A DNA stretch of 64,000 bases from NCBI RefSeq assembly GCF_038396675.1, contig NC_088931.1, forward strand, positions 64,319,501-64,383,500, read 5' to 3'. This DNA is from Hydra vulgaris. Taxonomy: Eukaryota > Cnidaria > Hydrozoa > Anthoathecata > Hydridae. Each line of letters starts with the position of its first letter. The stretch's first letter is position 1. This document shows, in pieces, positions 45,370-58,001 of this stretch. The translations under genes and the position numbers were made by a program. The notes under the pieces are model-generated. The model was not told where the DNA came from. It saw nothing but the letters and a program-made list of their open reading frames with translations, and did no database searches.

Positions 45370-47640
45370 CGATTCAAACCTATTAAAACAAACTTTTCAT
45401 GTTTTCGAGCACGAGAGGATGTTATATGCAAAGGGAAAGACGAGTTTTGTAATTCAAATACCAAAAAATATTGCTTACTCCGACAAATTGTAAATGTTTG
45501 GAAGTCTGCTGGTTTTAGTAACTACTTGATTTCTCAGAGAAGTATGGTGGAAAAGTTTAAATCTCTTCACAACAAATACGAAGTTTTTGTGCAACAGTAA
45601 AATCTTTCAAATCAAAAAGCAAATTTCCGAACGCCACAAAAATGACTTTTACAATATGGTAGAGCAATTGTTTGACATCAGTGCAAAAGACTTTGAAAAG
45701 AACTTGAGACACAATGAATCAATGCCTCGTAATACTTCTGCTTAACGAGAGGATAAGGCCTTCCTAGATGATCATAGATATTTTTTGCTTAAATTTTTTT
45801 GCGAAGATTTAACCTATTGAAATGACATACCTACTAATTTTTCCTAAATATAAAAAACCATTTTTTTGAGAAATTTTGTTATTTTATTCAAATTTATCTA
45901 ACGCTAAGTTTTTAAAAATCTTTCTGCACAGAACTAACAGAAATATAATCATATCTTCTAAAATTGACACAGAGCTTAAAGCAAGGTTTCAGAGAATAAT
46001 AATATCAAAGTATATCAACTTAAAAGTCAAAGTATATCAAGGTTTCAGAGAATAATAATATCAAACTTTATATCAACTTCTAATTAAATAAAAAAAGAGA
46101 ATATGAACAATTTTTTCTAATAATGCTGGGGTATTTTAAGTAAAATTATTAATTTTTTGAAGTAAATGTATAACTGAGCTAAAAATCTTTGTATTAATTT
46201 AGATGCTGGAAGTGTAATTGCGGAGTTGGAAGTTTTGTCCCAAATAAAAATTTTAACTTTCACAAAGCAAGTCAAAAGGTAGGCGTTAGTTTAGACCAGC
46301 ATACTTCAAAGTAGAAAAGGAGATAACCAAATCTTTCTAATTGCAAGCGTAGTAAACTATTAAGGAGGAGATGTTAAACAACTAAAGTTAAGCAAAGAAT
46401 CTGTCAGAAGGGGGCGTTACAGATTTTTAGAAGAAGAAAAAGGCCAGGTACCTAATGAATATATTGATTTAAAAGCTAATAAGGTGTAAGTTTACATTTT
46501 GATGGTAAAATTTTTAAGCATATTGAGGAGGACACTAGACAGGCAACTACTGCAAATAGACTATCGGCATCTGTTACTAGCCATAGTTTGAAACCAGAGA
46601 TGATATTTTAATTGGTGTTTAGCCAACTGATAGTGGTAAATGTACCGATATGGCTATAGGTATTATGAATCTTCTAAAATATTTGGAAATTTGTGACTAT
46701 ATTGTAGGATTTTGTTATGACATCACAGTAAGTAACACGGGATGGAAATATGGTGCAATAACTATTATGGCAAGATTTCTTGGTAAACAATTTCTTAAGT
46801 TATTGTGAAGACATCATATTTCCAAGTAATATTTCCGAGAAATATTACTTGGGCTTCTAAGGCAATTTTAAAGGAAACATCTGAAAGCCCAGCAAATAAG
46901 TTGCTAAAAGATTTTCAAATGAAATGGGTAACAGAATTTTATCCAAAAGTTTCAGCCAATGGTGCTGTAGAAAAGTTCAAACAATTTCCTGAGCAAGACC
47001 TTATTGTTGGCAGTGATCTCTGCACACTCTATTTGAAGTCTAAAAAGTTTGTAACTAAAGCACTTGAACATGAAATCTTCCCCAGGTATTTAACAAAAAT
47101 ATAAAATGAATTGATTTTTCCATAAATATACTCTTTTTTTTTAAAGGATAAGGAAAAAAAAAAAAAAAGAATATTTTAGGAATGATTATAGGCATCTTGT
47201 TAAATATTTGCAGTATTACATGAACATGAGAAACTAAACAATTTTCACATCTATCAGCCTGGCGCTTGTCACAATGAAAGGTTTATAGCCTATGCAATAT
47301 ACTTTTTAATGCTCAATATGACATCCACAGTATCTGAATATCTGACTCCTGAAAAGAAACATATGGTCTCAAGGGTAGCATTTATTGTTGCTATTTATTA
47401 TGGACCTGCCTTTCTTACATAAGGCAAAGCAGAGCATGCCGTTCTAAATGATCTTAATGCATTCAAAATTGCTAAAACAATTAAAACAGAATGGGATTGT
47501 GAAGTTGGAAACTTACTTCAGAAAAACATGAGTAACCACATAGGGTATTTGTCTTCTAAAGTTGTCGTACTATCGTTAGGTGATCCTCAAAGCAAATGGT
47601 AAGCGTTTAATCATTAGGAAACTTTTAAAATTTCTAAAGC
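45370..47640 (+). pseudogene. Decayed transposase-like gene, unnamed family
   Basis: Plus-strand blocks run: DKRFKPIKTNFSCFRARE, YCLLRQIVNVWKSAGFSNYL and SQRSMVEKFKSLHNKYEVF (45.37-45.6 kb); LHFDGKIFKHIEEDTRQATT (46.5 kb); a D-x-T-x-S-N-T-G-W remnant (GFCYDITVSNTG and WKYGAI, 46.7 kb); then ITWASKAILKETSESPANKL and YLKSKKFVTKALEHEIFPRY (46.8-47.1 kb). HIYQPGACHNERFIAYAIYF and MVSRVAFIVAIYYGPAFLT follow to about 47.4 kb. Stops are frequent. The order D-G-K, D-x-T-x-x-N-T-G, R-H-H matches a multi-copy family I recall from Hydra and insects. At 47,942 a terminus-like TAGGGTGACATAAAATAGGG reads leftward on the minus strand; its partner was not found. Confidence 0.6.
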
Positions 47641-48105
47641 TGAAATCTAGAGTTGAAAAATTAATGGAATATCATAGCTAACTGCATGAAACTATAAACA
47701 TTGTTTTTTTTCTTCTAAGATTAAACAAAAGTTTAGTTATAAACATATTTTAACCCATAAAAATGACATAAAGTTCAGCTAATCCTAAATATTTGAAAAA
47801 TTTCATGTTGCACTTCCAACGAACAAAAATAAGTGGAATTTTGTATTTAGACTAACTGAGTGCTATAGAACAGGATAAGCAACTGCGATTATTGATTTTC
47901 AAAAAATTTCATTTTTTGACCCTATTTTATGTCACCCTAATATATACAGGGTGGGGCAGAGGAACTTGCTTATTTGAATTAGCCTTCCTGAAGTGTGATT
48001 TGCTTCGATAACTTTAAGGAGGGGCTTAATCAAGAGCGCAAACTGTAAAGTTTTGTTTATATGATGAGCCGCATTAATTTATTTTCTTTTATCTTTGCAG
48101 TAATC

Positions 48106-49090
48106 ATGGAATGGACGAACGTGGAACGTGCTTTTGCGGTTGAGGCATATTTTTCCTGTGGTAAATCAATTATCGCCACACAGCGTGCATTTCGTCGGCA
48201 CTTCAATGTTGCACCTCATGGCCGTGTTCCAGGACGACAGTCAACTGTTTCGTGGGTAAAGAACTTCAGGGAATCTGGAGATGTGAAAAAGAAGCCTAGT
48301 CTTTAAAGGACTGCAAGATCTACGCAGAACATCGAAGCGATACGGCCTCCATGACGATCTGCCCGCAAGCATGCATCAGCTCTTGGGTTATCAGCTTGTT
48401 CTGTTCCTTTATGAGTAATTGAAGTTCCATCCCTACAAGATTGTTGTCGCCAAGAAACTGATTCTTCGGTATTTCGATGCTCGTGAGGCTGCGTATAGGG
48501 CCCTTCTCAACTTGCCTGATGACACGCTTGTGTTCTTCAGCGATGAGGCGCACTTTCATCTTTCTGGGGCTGTGAACAAGCAGAATATGCGGTATCGGAG
48601 CGCTGAAAACCCACGAGAACTTCACCTACGACCTCTACACTCGCAACGTGTGACTGTTTGGTGCGTAAATCCGGAGTTGGAATAATCGTTCCCTGGTTCT
48701 TCGAAGAAAATGAGAGGACAGTTTCGGTGACATCTGAGCGTTACGTGACGATGTTACAGGATTTCTTCCTGCCAAAACTGAACGAGATGGGCTTGGACGA
48801 TGTTTGGTTCCAGCAAGATGGTGCAACTGCGCATACATCAGGAGCATCCATGGTTTTCTTGAACGAAGCCTTTCCTGGGCACTTGAAATTTGGGCACTTA
48901 AAATTGTTGTCGACTCTTTCCAGCATCTCAATAGAAACGTTGGCGACGGCTTCACATTCGTGAAGCCGTCGCCAACATTCCAATTGAGATGCTGGAAAGA
49001 GTCGACACCAATTTCCGGACACGACTGATACAATGTATTGACAATAACGGACATCATTTGCGTGATATCATCTTTAAAACTGGCAAATTT
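48106..49090 (+). pseudogene. Mariner-like transposase with internal inverted duplication
   Basis: MEWTNVERAFAVEAYFSCGK and QRAFRRHFNVAPHGRVPGRQ give the N-terminal helix-turn-helix typical of this group. FKDCKI-type sequence is followed by a frame that reads LRYFDAREAAYRALLNLPDD, VFFSDEAHFHLSGAVNKQNM (first catalytic D), SQRVTVWC, VPWFFEENERTVSVTSERY and DVWFQQDGATAHTSGASM (second D). The third catalytic motif is missing: at 48,909 the sequence turns into an inverted copy of the C-terminal segment IPIEMLERVDTNFRTRLIQ, which is then read forward to 49,090. It is inactive. Confidence 0.82.
48909..49006. repeat. 47-bp-arm inverted duplication inside the mariner
   Basis: Arms 48909-48955 and 48960-49006 are reverse complements with a few mismatches (GTTTCT against ATTCCA) around ATTC. 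Confidence 0.92.
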
Positions 49091-49184
49091 TAAAATTTAC
49101 TTGTTCTTAATTATGCTATTGCAAAATTCATTTGTATATATTCAACACTTTTGTTATAATATATGTTTCAAATAAGCAAGTTTC

Positions 49185-49376
<192 letters not shown>

Positions 49377-51064
49377 ATAATTCATATTATCAAAATTTCA
49401 AGATCCAATAGAATTGCATTATTTTCTCTTTACTGATGCAAATTTTACAATTTTTTTTTAAAAAGCAAATTACGCGTTTGTCAGTTTTCCTCCGATTTCT
49501 CAAAATCAATTTACTCAGACTTTACTCGCGTTTTGCTAATACTCTTCACGTGTGCGTAACAAAATACATCACAAAAAACAAAACAAAAAAAAGTGATAAA
49601 CAGTACGGCGTATGCTCTAACTCCTCTCTCTATTTAATTCCGTCACCGGCAATTGATTTAGTTAATGATTTTAGAGCATTATCATCATTTTCTCGTTAAG
49701 TTTATTTGACCATGAAAGTTTATTTTATGGTTTTGGAATAAAAATTTTTATTTAACCCTCAACGACTGTATTTGTGCGCCGCCCAAATTAAAGTTTGACG
49801 ACTTTTTTTTTTTTACGTTTTTTACGGCAAATATCGTTTTCGCGATAAAACGCCGATTTTCCGCCAGGACGGAAAGGAGGAGGGAGGGTAGGGAAAGAAA
49901 AGGAGGGGGAAGGTACCACCGCCAAAATTTTTTTCCGAGAATAGGCCCTGCTACAACTAAGATTACACTAAAAAGTTAAAATACGATTAAAAGTCTTGGT
50001 AGATTATGCGGCATAGCCTGTGATTACATTTTTAATATTAAAAAAAAGAGCACGTGTTAAGAAAAAATATTAATGCAAACATAATTTTATTGAATTACTA
50101 GTTTAACCAGGTTGTTTTTACTGAATTTATTAAAGCAGTGGAATAATTGTTTTCAAATAGTCAAACCAGCTATAAATTATATCACTAATTAATAATATAT
50201 TGATAATATTATTAGTAATATAGCTGGGTTTATAACAATAATTAGCATGTAGCAGCAGTATCATTTATGATAAACAGTGATAAATTATACCATCAATTAT
50301 GAGTTAGTACATAATAGGGGTAACTAAATATTAACCACTGGTTAATATTTAGTTATTCCTAAATCAATCATTTAAAAAGAATAAAGGCTTATGAGAAATC
50401 ATTACTATCCTTTTTAATGGCGTTTTGTTCGTTTGTACAGTTTTTTTTATCTAATATCTTAGTCATACAAATCAAATTATTGAAGAACACTACGGTTATT
50501 TTTTTATGTATTGCTTTGCTTTTTAGCCATGTATCATGCATGGCCCTTACAGCCCCATACATGATGTATGGGTAAGGTATTTATAATATTTTAGTGTTAT
50601 AAGTATTAAATCTTCATGTGGATTATATATGGTTATCACCGAAGTGTTATAAATATTATATCCACACCTTGCTCACATTTATGCTATCCCATAAATCAAG
50701 TGTGGCTATCATTTAATGACACATGTGGCTCACTTCAATTTTTTGGTCAGGAAGTGTTATTTGTTTAACAAATATCCCTTTTCAAATCTGTGTATAAAAA
50801 ATTGGATAAAGCTACAGTTAAGCAGCCTATAATATACAGGGTTCCCGCTCCTACTTAAGAACGTTAAATATCCTTAAAAAATCTTTTTAAATGTCCTTAA
50901 ATAACCTTTGAAAAAATTAAAATTTGACTGCTCTCCTTAATTTATTCTTATTTTATTTAATTTTTTTAATCATCTAGGAAATTGTATTAAAGTGAGTGGA
51001 TTATACTTATTAATAAAGAAGAAAATATATAGTTCTTTGATAGTTTGCGAACCTTTACTTTTAT
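49377..51064. other. No gene recognised
   Basis: It contains a CpG- and purine-rich patch at 49,770-49,960 after TTAACCCTCAACG, a 17-bp-arm palindrome at 50,321-50,355, and CAGGGTTCCCGCTCC at 50,838 that resembles a hAT-type end without a visible partner. Confidence 0.45.
50321..50355. repeat. 17-bp-arm palindrome
   Basis: TAACTAAATATTAACCA and its reverse complement around a single C. Confidence 0.88.
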
Positions 51065-51301
<237 letters not shown>

Positions 51302-51659
51302 GGAATTTCCACGTAAAATAGCAAAAAAAAAAAAAAAAAAAATTCTCGGCGACTTATAATAACTTCATTAAATTTATTTTCCAACTATTTAAGAATACTG
51401 TTAAGAAAAAAATTTATTAAAAAAATAATTTTATCATACTATAACATACTCTTAAAGTTGTAAGGGTTATATGAGCATTTTTTGACGTTTATATATAGTT
51501 ATGTTGTGAAGCGTTGAAAAAAGTTTCAGTGCTGTTTTTTTAAATAACTATTACTTCTAAGTTTGACTAAAAGGCAAAATCAAGCATTATGCATAATATT
51601 TTTTATAAAAACGAACTCTAACTAGGTCTATAAGAAGAACATATTAATGAAAACAAGAC

Positions 51660-51842
51660 GTTACGACCGTCACAAAAAAAAGTCGAAAAGCTTTTTCTAT
51701 CCTTCGTATCGAACTTTTTAAAACTACAACCATGGTAAAAGTAAAGATACTCTTACATATTTTATCATCGTTTCAAAAAAAAAACATTAAAATGCTTTAA
51801 ATCACCCTTTCAACATATTACTAAGTACGTTACGACCATCAC
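51660..51842 (+). promoter_or_regulatory. Left subterminal boxes (two)
   Basis: GTTACGACCGTCAC at 51,660-51,673 and GTTACGACCATCAC at 51,829-51,842. The box has dyad symmetry (GT-ACG--CGT-AC), as expected for a protein binding site. Role as a transposase site is inference. Confidence 0.7.
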
Positions 51843-52269
51843 GATACGTTTGCTTTTCCGTAACGGCTTCTTGACTTAAAAAATAAAAGTTTAAGCGCGA
51901 ACGATATAATCCATTTCAAACGATTTACGTCATTTAAACCAAGTTATAATATTAATCAACTTTGTTTATTGTTTAATTTGCAGTTTGTTTATTCATTTTA
52001 TTACTAAACTTGTTAAAGTTTTTTTTGAAACCATAAGTAACTGTTTTCAAAAAATTGATGTAAATAATTTTTTTTTAAGAAATAAAAACTTTTTAACAAA
52101 AAGGCAATTTTTTTTAGATTAAACGTTGTTTATAGTTTGCCCTGCAACTTTTTGGTTTAATCGATTTCGCGGTTGTTTTTTTATTTACAACATTTCGCGG
52201 ATTTTTTTAAAATATATAACGGAGCATATATCATAAACAGCAGCCGTTATATTTAATAACATATTTAAA

Positions 52270-54009
52270 ATGCCAAAATCAGATGCTGAAAGATCGAAAG
52301 CTTATAGAGCAAGAAACAGAAAAGCTTTGTTAGAAAAAGAAAGAATTAGAAGTTATCTAAGGAGGCAGTTATTGACACCAAGAAAAGAAAACAAACAAAA
52401 AAATCAAGCGAAGGTTCGCAACCAAAGGCTAAGAATGAAAAAAAAACTTGATTTCATAACTAACGTCAGTCTAAATTCTACGCAAAACATTTCTTATAAC
52501 TGCAAATCGTCAATGAGAAAGGCATTAAACAAGTATTTATTATATTAACATATATTTTTTAATATAATTGCTTACACATAATTTGGGTTCTTTTATATCA
52601 AATAACATATTTAGGACAAAACAGGCTCTTTCAAAATCTCCAAATAAAAGACGAACTATTTTAGAGCAGTTGGGTGCTGAATATGGCCTATGCACTGCTA
52701 AAGAAACACATCGAGTTCACTTTACATCAGAAGAAATTAAAAAAGTAAAAGTATTTTATGAAAGAGAAGATATATCAGTTATGTCTCCTGGAAGAAAAGA
52801 CTTTATGAAAATTGACGGAGAAATAGTTCAAAAACGCTACTTAGTTATGAATTTGAAGGAGCTGCATCAACTGTATTGTGAGGAGAATGCTGACAAAAAA
52901 ATTAAATTGAGTAAGTTTTGTGAATTAAGGCCAACATACATTCTTACGTGCAAAGATACACCACTTGAAACATGTGGTTGTATTTATCACAGTAATTTTA
53001 CTTATTTGTGTGCTGCTTTGGCAAGTAAAATACCTTTTCCTTTGTATTGCAATAAATGGTTAGAAAATTATGTATTGTGCAAGCCCACAACGTACCAATG
53101 TTGGATAATGAAATGTTCATTGTGCTGTGATAGTAAACTATTGAAAGTTTCTTTGCCCGAAATCGGAGACATGGATACCTTAATCACCTATAAATGGTGG
53201 ATTAAAGAAGATCATCGCTGTGTACTTAGTCAACATAAAAAAACATAAAAGATACTTTTAAACATTTCCGCGACTATTTACCAGAGTTTACTGAGCATCA
53301 TCTCACTAAAAAGCACCAGTCTGAGCAATACCGCAGTCAAAAAGAAAATCTCGAACCAGGCCAAATTTTGATACACTTTGATTATTCACAAAACTATACA
53401 TGTGGTTATCAGGATGCTGTTCAAGCTGCTTATTGGTCGCAGTCAACTATTACCTTGTTTACAGTTGTAATCTATCGCTACCAATTAGAGTCAAAATCAT
53501 TTGTAATAATATCCGACGATAATGATAAAACAAAACGCGCCACTACAACATACTTAAGTGAAATATTTGACCTCTATTGCATTGATTATTTAAAAAAAGT
53601 TATATTATGGAGTGATGGTCCATGCACTCAATTCAAAAATAGATACATGGCCAAATTCATACAACATTGCTCTGTGAAATATCATTTTCAAAGTATAGAA
53701 TGGAACTTTTTTGCTACCTCTCACGGTAAAGGAGCAGTTGATGGGGTAGGAGGGTCATTAAAGCGATTTGTTTGGAACAGCGTAAAATCTCGTGAAGTGA
53801 TCGTCTTAAACGCTAAAGACTTTCTCTTAGCATCAAATTGGTGCAAAACTTATGTTAGACTTATCAACACAGATGATATTAATCTAAGGTGGGCCTTAAT
53901 ATCTGATAAAATAGAAAAAGCGAAAGCCGTTACAAATATTACCAAAATGCATTTCTGGCAAGTAAAAAATGGAAAGTTTTTGGTTTCAAAATTCTCTAAT
54001 ATTTTGTAA
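52270..54009 (+). CDS. Transposase-like protein of the 51.3-54.8 kb element (one intron, one frameshift)
   Basis: Exon 1 (52,270-52,532) starts MPKSDAERSKAYRARNRKAL and is very basic. An 82-bp intron (GTATTT at 52,533 to TTTAG at 52,614) joins SMRKALN to KTKQALSKSPNKRRTILEQL in frame. The A-run at about 53,238-53,244 shifts the frame by one base. Correcting for it, the reading continues DTFKHFRDYLPEFTEHHLTK into the last frame. Cysteine pairs (YILTCKDTPLETCGCIYHSN; CWIMKCSLCCDSKLL) suggest metal binding. The catalytic-looking part has HFDYSQNYTCGYQDAVQAAY, ILWSDGPCTQFKNRYMAKF and FFATSHGKGAVDGVGGSLK, consistent with an RNase-H-like fold with D, D and a late acidic or histidine residue. I recall related multi-copy proteins in cnidarians and aphids but no established name. 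The single lesion could also be a sequencing error. Confidence 0.72.
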
Positions 54010-54379
54010 TGGGGTTGCGGAACTATTTTAAAATTTATATATTAGTAAAAAAAATTTACTTGTCTAAGATATTTTTTTCCTATATTGGATTCCCGGCTCC
54101 GCAAAACATTTGCGAGTCGTATGAAAGTACATACTCCTAGATATTGAGCTATACTAAATAGAGTTAATAAAACAAAAAAAACAGGGAGCATAAATAGCAT
54201 TAAGCGTTCGTTGCCTACTCCAAATAAAACGATCCCAGTATTGAAGAATCACCATGGATAACCTTGATAATGTTATAAAGTTCATATTTTTTAACATAAT
54301 TTAATTGGTTTTTATAGACATTTATCTTTTTTTATTTCATTTATTGCGTTATTTGTTGTTTTTCATTTTTGGCTTTTTC

Positions 54380-54759
54380 GTTACGACCGTCACAGTTACG
54401 ACCGTCACGACATAAAACTTAATAAAATTCATGGAAAACTTCAAGCGAAAACTATGAAACTTACCATATAGTAAGTTCAATGTGTAATTAAAGAACACAG
54501 CAAAGGATTTTTTTTCTCTCTGTGTAGATGGCTGCATAAAGATTGACAAAGTTTATTTGTTTAGATTTGTCAAAAAGTAAGCGTTACGACCGTCACGCTA
54601 CGTTGAGTTGATTTTTCAAATAAATTGAACACTTAAATAATTTAACTTTTGAATACTAAATTATATAATAGTATTTAACATTTCTGGAAATTTTCATGTA
54701 AATACCATTCTTGGTTCATTTTTAATGGCTGAAAACGCGTCAAATGTTACGACCGTCAC
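54380..54759 (+). promoter_or_regulatory. Right subterminal boxes (four)
   Basis: GTTACGACCGTCAC at 54,380-54,393, 54,395-54,408, 54,583-54,596 and 54,746-54,759. The first two are adjacent, one base apart; the last lies 16 bp from the right terminus. Confidence 0.75.
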
Positions 54760-54775
54760 TTGCGTGGAATTGCCC

Positions 54776-55276
<501 letters not shown>

Positions 55277-55509
55277 CAAGCAAAAAAATAAAATTAACTG
55301 TAGGTTTACCAGAAATTACTATACACAGTGATTTAAAATGTGTTTAAAAGTGAAATAAGAAAAAAAATTTAAATTTTCTTATGAAATTTGTTAATTTTTT
55401 TCAAGAGTCTTTCGATAAATAGTTTCAAGTTATTGTAATATTTTTAGTGCAAAATAGTTCCACAAGTTAAAAAAAATGATCACACAAGTTTTTAATGGAG
55501 TTGCAAGTA

Positions 55510-55618
55510 AGGTTGCCAGATGTCTGGCTTTTGGGAAGGTGAACACATTTAAAAAATTCATTTATACAGGTTTAGTACTGTGTTCTCCTCCATAAAAGCA
55601 GGATGTCTAGCAATATCC
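55510..55618. mobile_element. Diverged copy of the 108-bp MITE
   Basis: AGGTTGCCAGATGTCTGGCT at the left and, on the minus strand, GGATATTGCTAGACATCCTG at the right resemble the ends of the copy at 37,548-37,655. It is more diverged and no duplication is evident. Confidence 0.72.
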
Positions 55619-56499
55619 AAACAAAGGAATAAATAGAAATACTATTCTTTTAAATTTTTTTTTCATTGTTTAGAAATATAATATAATAATATAATTAATA
55701 TAGTTAATATAATTAATTCTTTATTAATTGATCTTTTGTTTCCAAACATTAAAAAAAAATTTAAACTATAAAGAAAGATACTTTAATCAAGTTTTTTTTA
55801 AAAGTTGTTTTGAATAATAATAAAGAAGAGAAAATCTTATTGAAAAGTTAGTTATAATTTTGTTTTCATAATCTCTAATCTTTAAGTTTCTGACTTGATT
55901 TTATAATCGGTTCTAGCTTTTGCACAAGACCAAAATATTCAGGACTCAGAATTTTAGAAACAAAATTAGGACTTGAATTGAGTGAGCTTGAGTTGATTTA
56001 AACCATATGTGCATCATAGATCAACTCAAGTTCTTTTAATTTTTTGAAATAATCAAATATTTAGATTTATTTAACCATTATAAAACAAGATGGTAGAGCC
56101 AACTTTACATATTTTAATTGTGTAATGAAAATATTAATTCCCAATACAGAGTAGGAGTGTACCACATATATGAAATTAAAAGTTGTAACATTAAATTAAA
56201 AGTTGTAACAGTTGTAACTGTTTGTAACATTTAAAATTAATTTATACTTATTTTTAAAATTTATCGTTCAGCACTTTTTTATCTGATTTTTTAATACTTA
56301 ATTTAACAATATTTATACAAAATTTTCAAATTTAAATGATTGAATTCTTGATTTTTAATACAAGTTTTTTAGCCTAAATTTTATACTTATTAATTGAAAA
56401 TTTTTTTCTTTAATATCTATATAATTTTTATGTATTTTAATTTTCATTTGTATAATATTTTTATTATGCATATTTAAGTTATATGATGATAATTATGGT
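55619..56499. other. AT-rich spacer upstream of the CHCH gene
   Basis: No reading frame or repeat of note; a short duplication of ATTAAATTAAAAGTTGTAAC lies near 56,190. It may contain the promoter or a 5' intron of the following gene. Confidence 0.5.
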
Positions 56500-56745
56500 A
56501 TGATGAACCCTGATGAACAGAAGTTAAAAAAACTTAAAGATGAGTTTCTTTACATGCTAGGAGAAGAAGCGAAATACAACTGCATTGAATTCAGAAATCA
56601 AATGTGCAAGTGCTTAAAAGAGGGTTGGTTCGGAATGTGTACAAAAGAAAGACATGATTATAGACAATGTTTACAAAAAGCTTTTAAAAAGTTAGAAGAC
56701 CAAGAAGAAAACAAGAAGTTGCTTAGTTTTAAAATAAATGCTTAA
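56500..56745 (+). CDS. Small twin-CX9C (CHCH) protein
   Basis: The 81-residue frame begins MMNPDEQKLKKLKDEFLYML and contains two CX9C pairs: C-IEFRNQMCK-C and C-TKERHDYRQ-C, spaced by LKEGWFGM, then a charged helix to the end. Twin-CX9C proteins fold as disulfide-linked helical hairpins and mostly act in the mitochondrial intermembrane space in respiratory complex assembly. Which member this is I cannot say. Either of the two adjacent ATGs could start it. AATAAA at 56,762-56,767, 17 bp after the stop, fits a poly(A) signal. An upstream exon cannot be excluded. It is one of the few apparently intact host genes here. Confidence 0.65.
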   Translation: MMNPDEQKLKKLKDEFLYMLGEEAKYNCIEFRNQMCKCLKEGWFGMCTKERHDYRQCLQKAFKKLEDQEENKKLLSFKINA

Positions 56746-56769
56746 AAAGTATGATATGAAAAATAAAAG

Positions 56770-57738
56770 CCTAATAATATAAAAACTTGATTTTGATATT
56801 ATACAAAATTTTAAAATAATTTTAAGTATCCAATTTAAGCATATTTAAGTTGACTTTAATTAAACTAAATTTATTGGGACTTACAATAGAGGTTGTTAAG
56901 TACTAAAATAGAGATTAGTTATGTTTCTGTAAACCTTAAATCAAAAATCTTTTCCATGGATTTCTCTGTCTCTTTTGGACCAGACTAAAACTTTTATTCA
57001 CATCTGTTTTGTCTTTAATAGTCAAGAATTTCTCCTCAACTTTTTTTTTCAAAACAAGTTAATTTATATCAAATAAACTTTTATTCTATTTTTTCTCGTT
57101 AAAATAGTACCAGCCCAAATTCTAAGTCCTCAGCTGTATATATAAATATACTATGCCCCTGCAAATCAGAAATTTTAACATTGAATTGAATCTTGAATCA
57201 AGTAACCTGTATATTCTCAAACCAAATTAAATCTTGAATCTTAAAAAAGTTAGTTTTTTCCTATTTCTAATTCTTATAAGAATGTCTAAAAACAAGATTC
57301 ACTTACTTGAATGTTTTTGGTTGGAGATTTGGGGTAACTGTTTATTAAAAGACCCTAATTTATAACTTAGTGCAGAATAATATTCATTGTCATCACAAAA
57401 TAGTTTGTGAGCATGTCCTCTAAAAGTTCTGAGGTGTTCAAAAAACATATTAAAAATTGGTATGCAAAAAATTGTTATTGTAAAATCTGTCGTTTTTAAT
57501 TACTATTTTTATTTATTCTGACATTATAATACAATATTTACTCATTTTTCTGTAATGAAACGGTTGTAATTTGGATTTGAATTTGAATATTTTTAATGTT
57601 ATTTTTAACGATTTTCATGTGAGCGTGTATTGTCTATAATTGTTAAATGTGTTGATTTTAATTAGTTTATTCTTGTTAAAACTATTGTAACCATCAACAA
57701 AAAATAAAGTTTTTAAATTAAATTAAATTGAATGACAA

Positions 57739-57740
<2 letters not shown>
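56770..57740. other. No gene recognised
   Basis: AT-rich. The end (TTGTAACCATCAAC then AATAAAG and TTAAATTAAATT at 57,685-57,730) resembles the 3' tail of a retroelement, with TGTAACCATCAAC also at 43,447. Confidence 0.4.

Positions 57741-57806
<66 letters not shown>
57741..57806. repeat. (TA)n microsatellite
   Basis: A pure TA run. Confidence 0.95.
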
Positions 57807-57808
<2 letters not shown>

Positions 57809-58001
57809 GGTCTACTAAAGTAACAGGCTAAGTAAATGTGTGGCTTTAAAAAAAACTGTAGGTGAGTTTTTTTATATAAATTTTTAATATGGCACAACCA
57901 GAAAAGGTATGTGGTCTTTTAATTTATTATGTTTTGAGTTTTAGTTTTATGTATATTAAGTTTGCTTACTTTTTAGACCTAAATAATTAAATTTAAAGAT
58001 T

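Noticed and set aside
49746..49960. TTAACCCT as a possible second piggyBac end
   Set aside because: No inverted partner ending AGGGTTAA and no transposase nearby.
50838..50855. CAGGGTTCCCGCTCC as a possible hAT-type terminus
   Set aside because: No inverted partner or 8-bp duplication could be found within the window.
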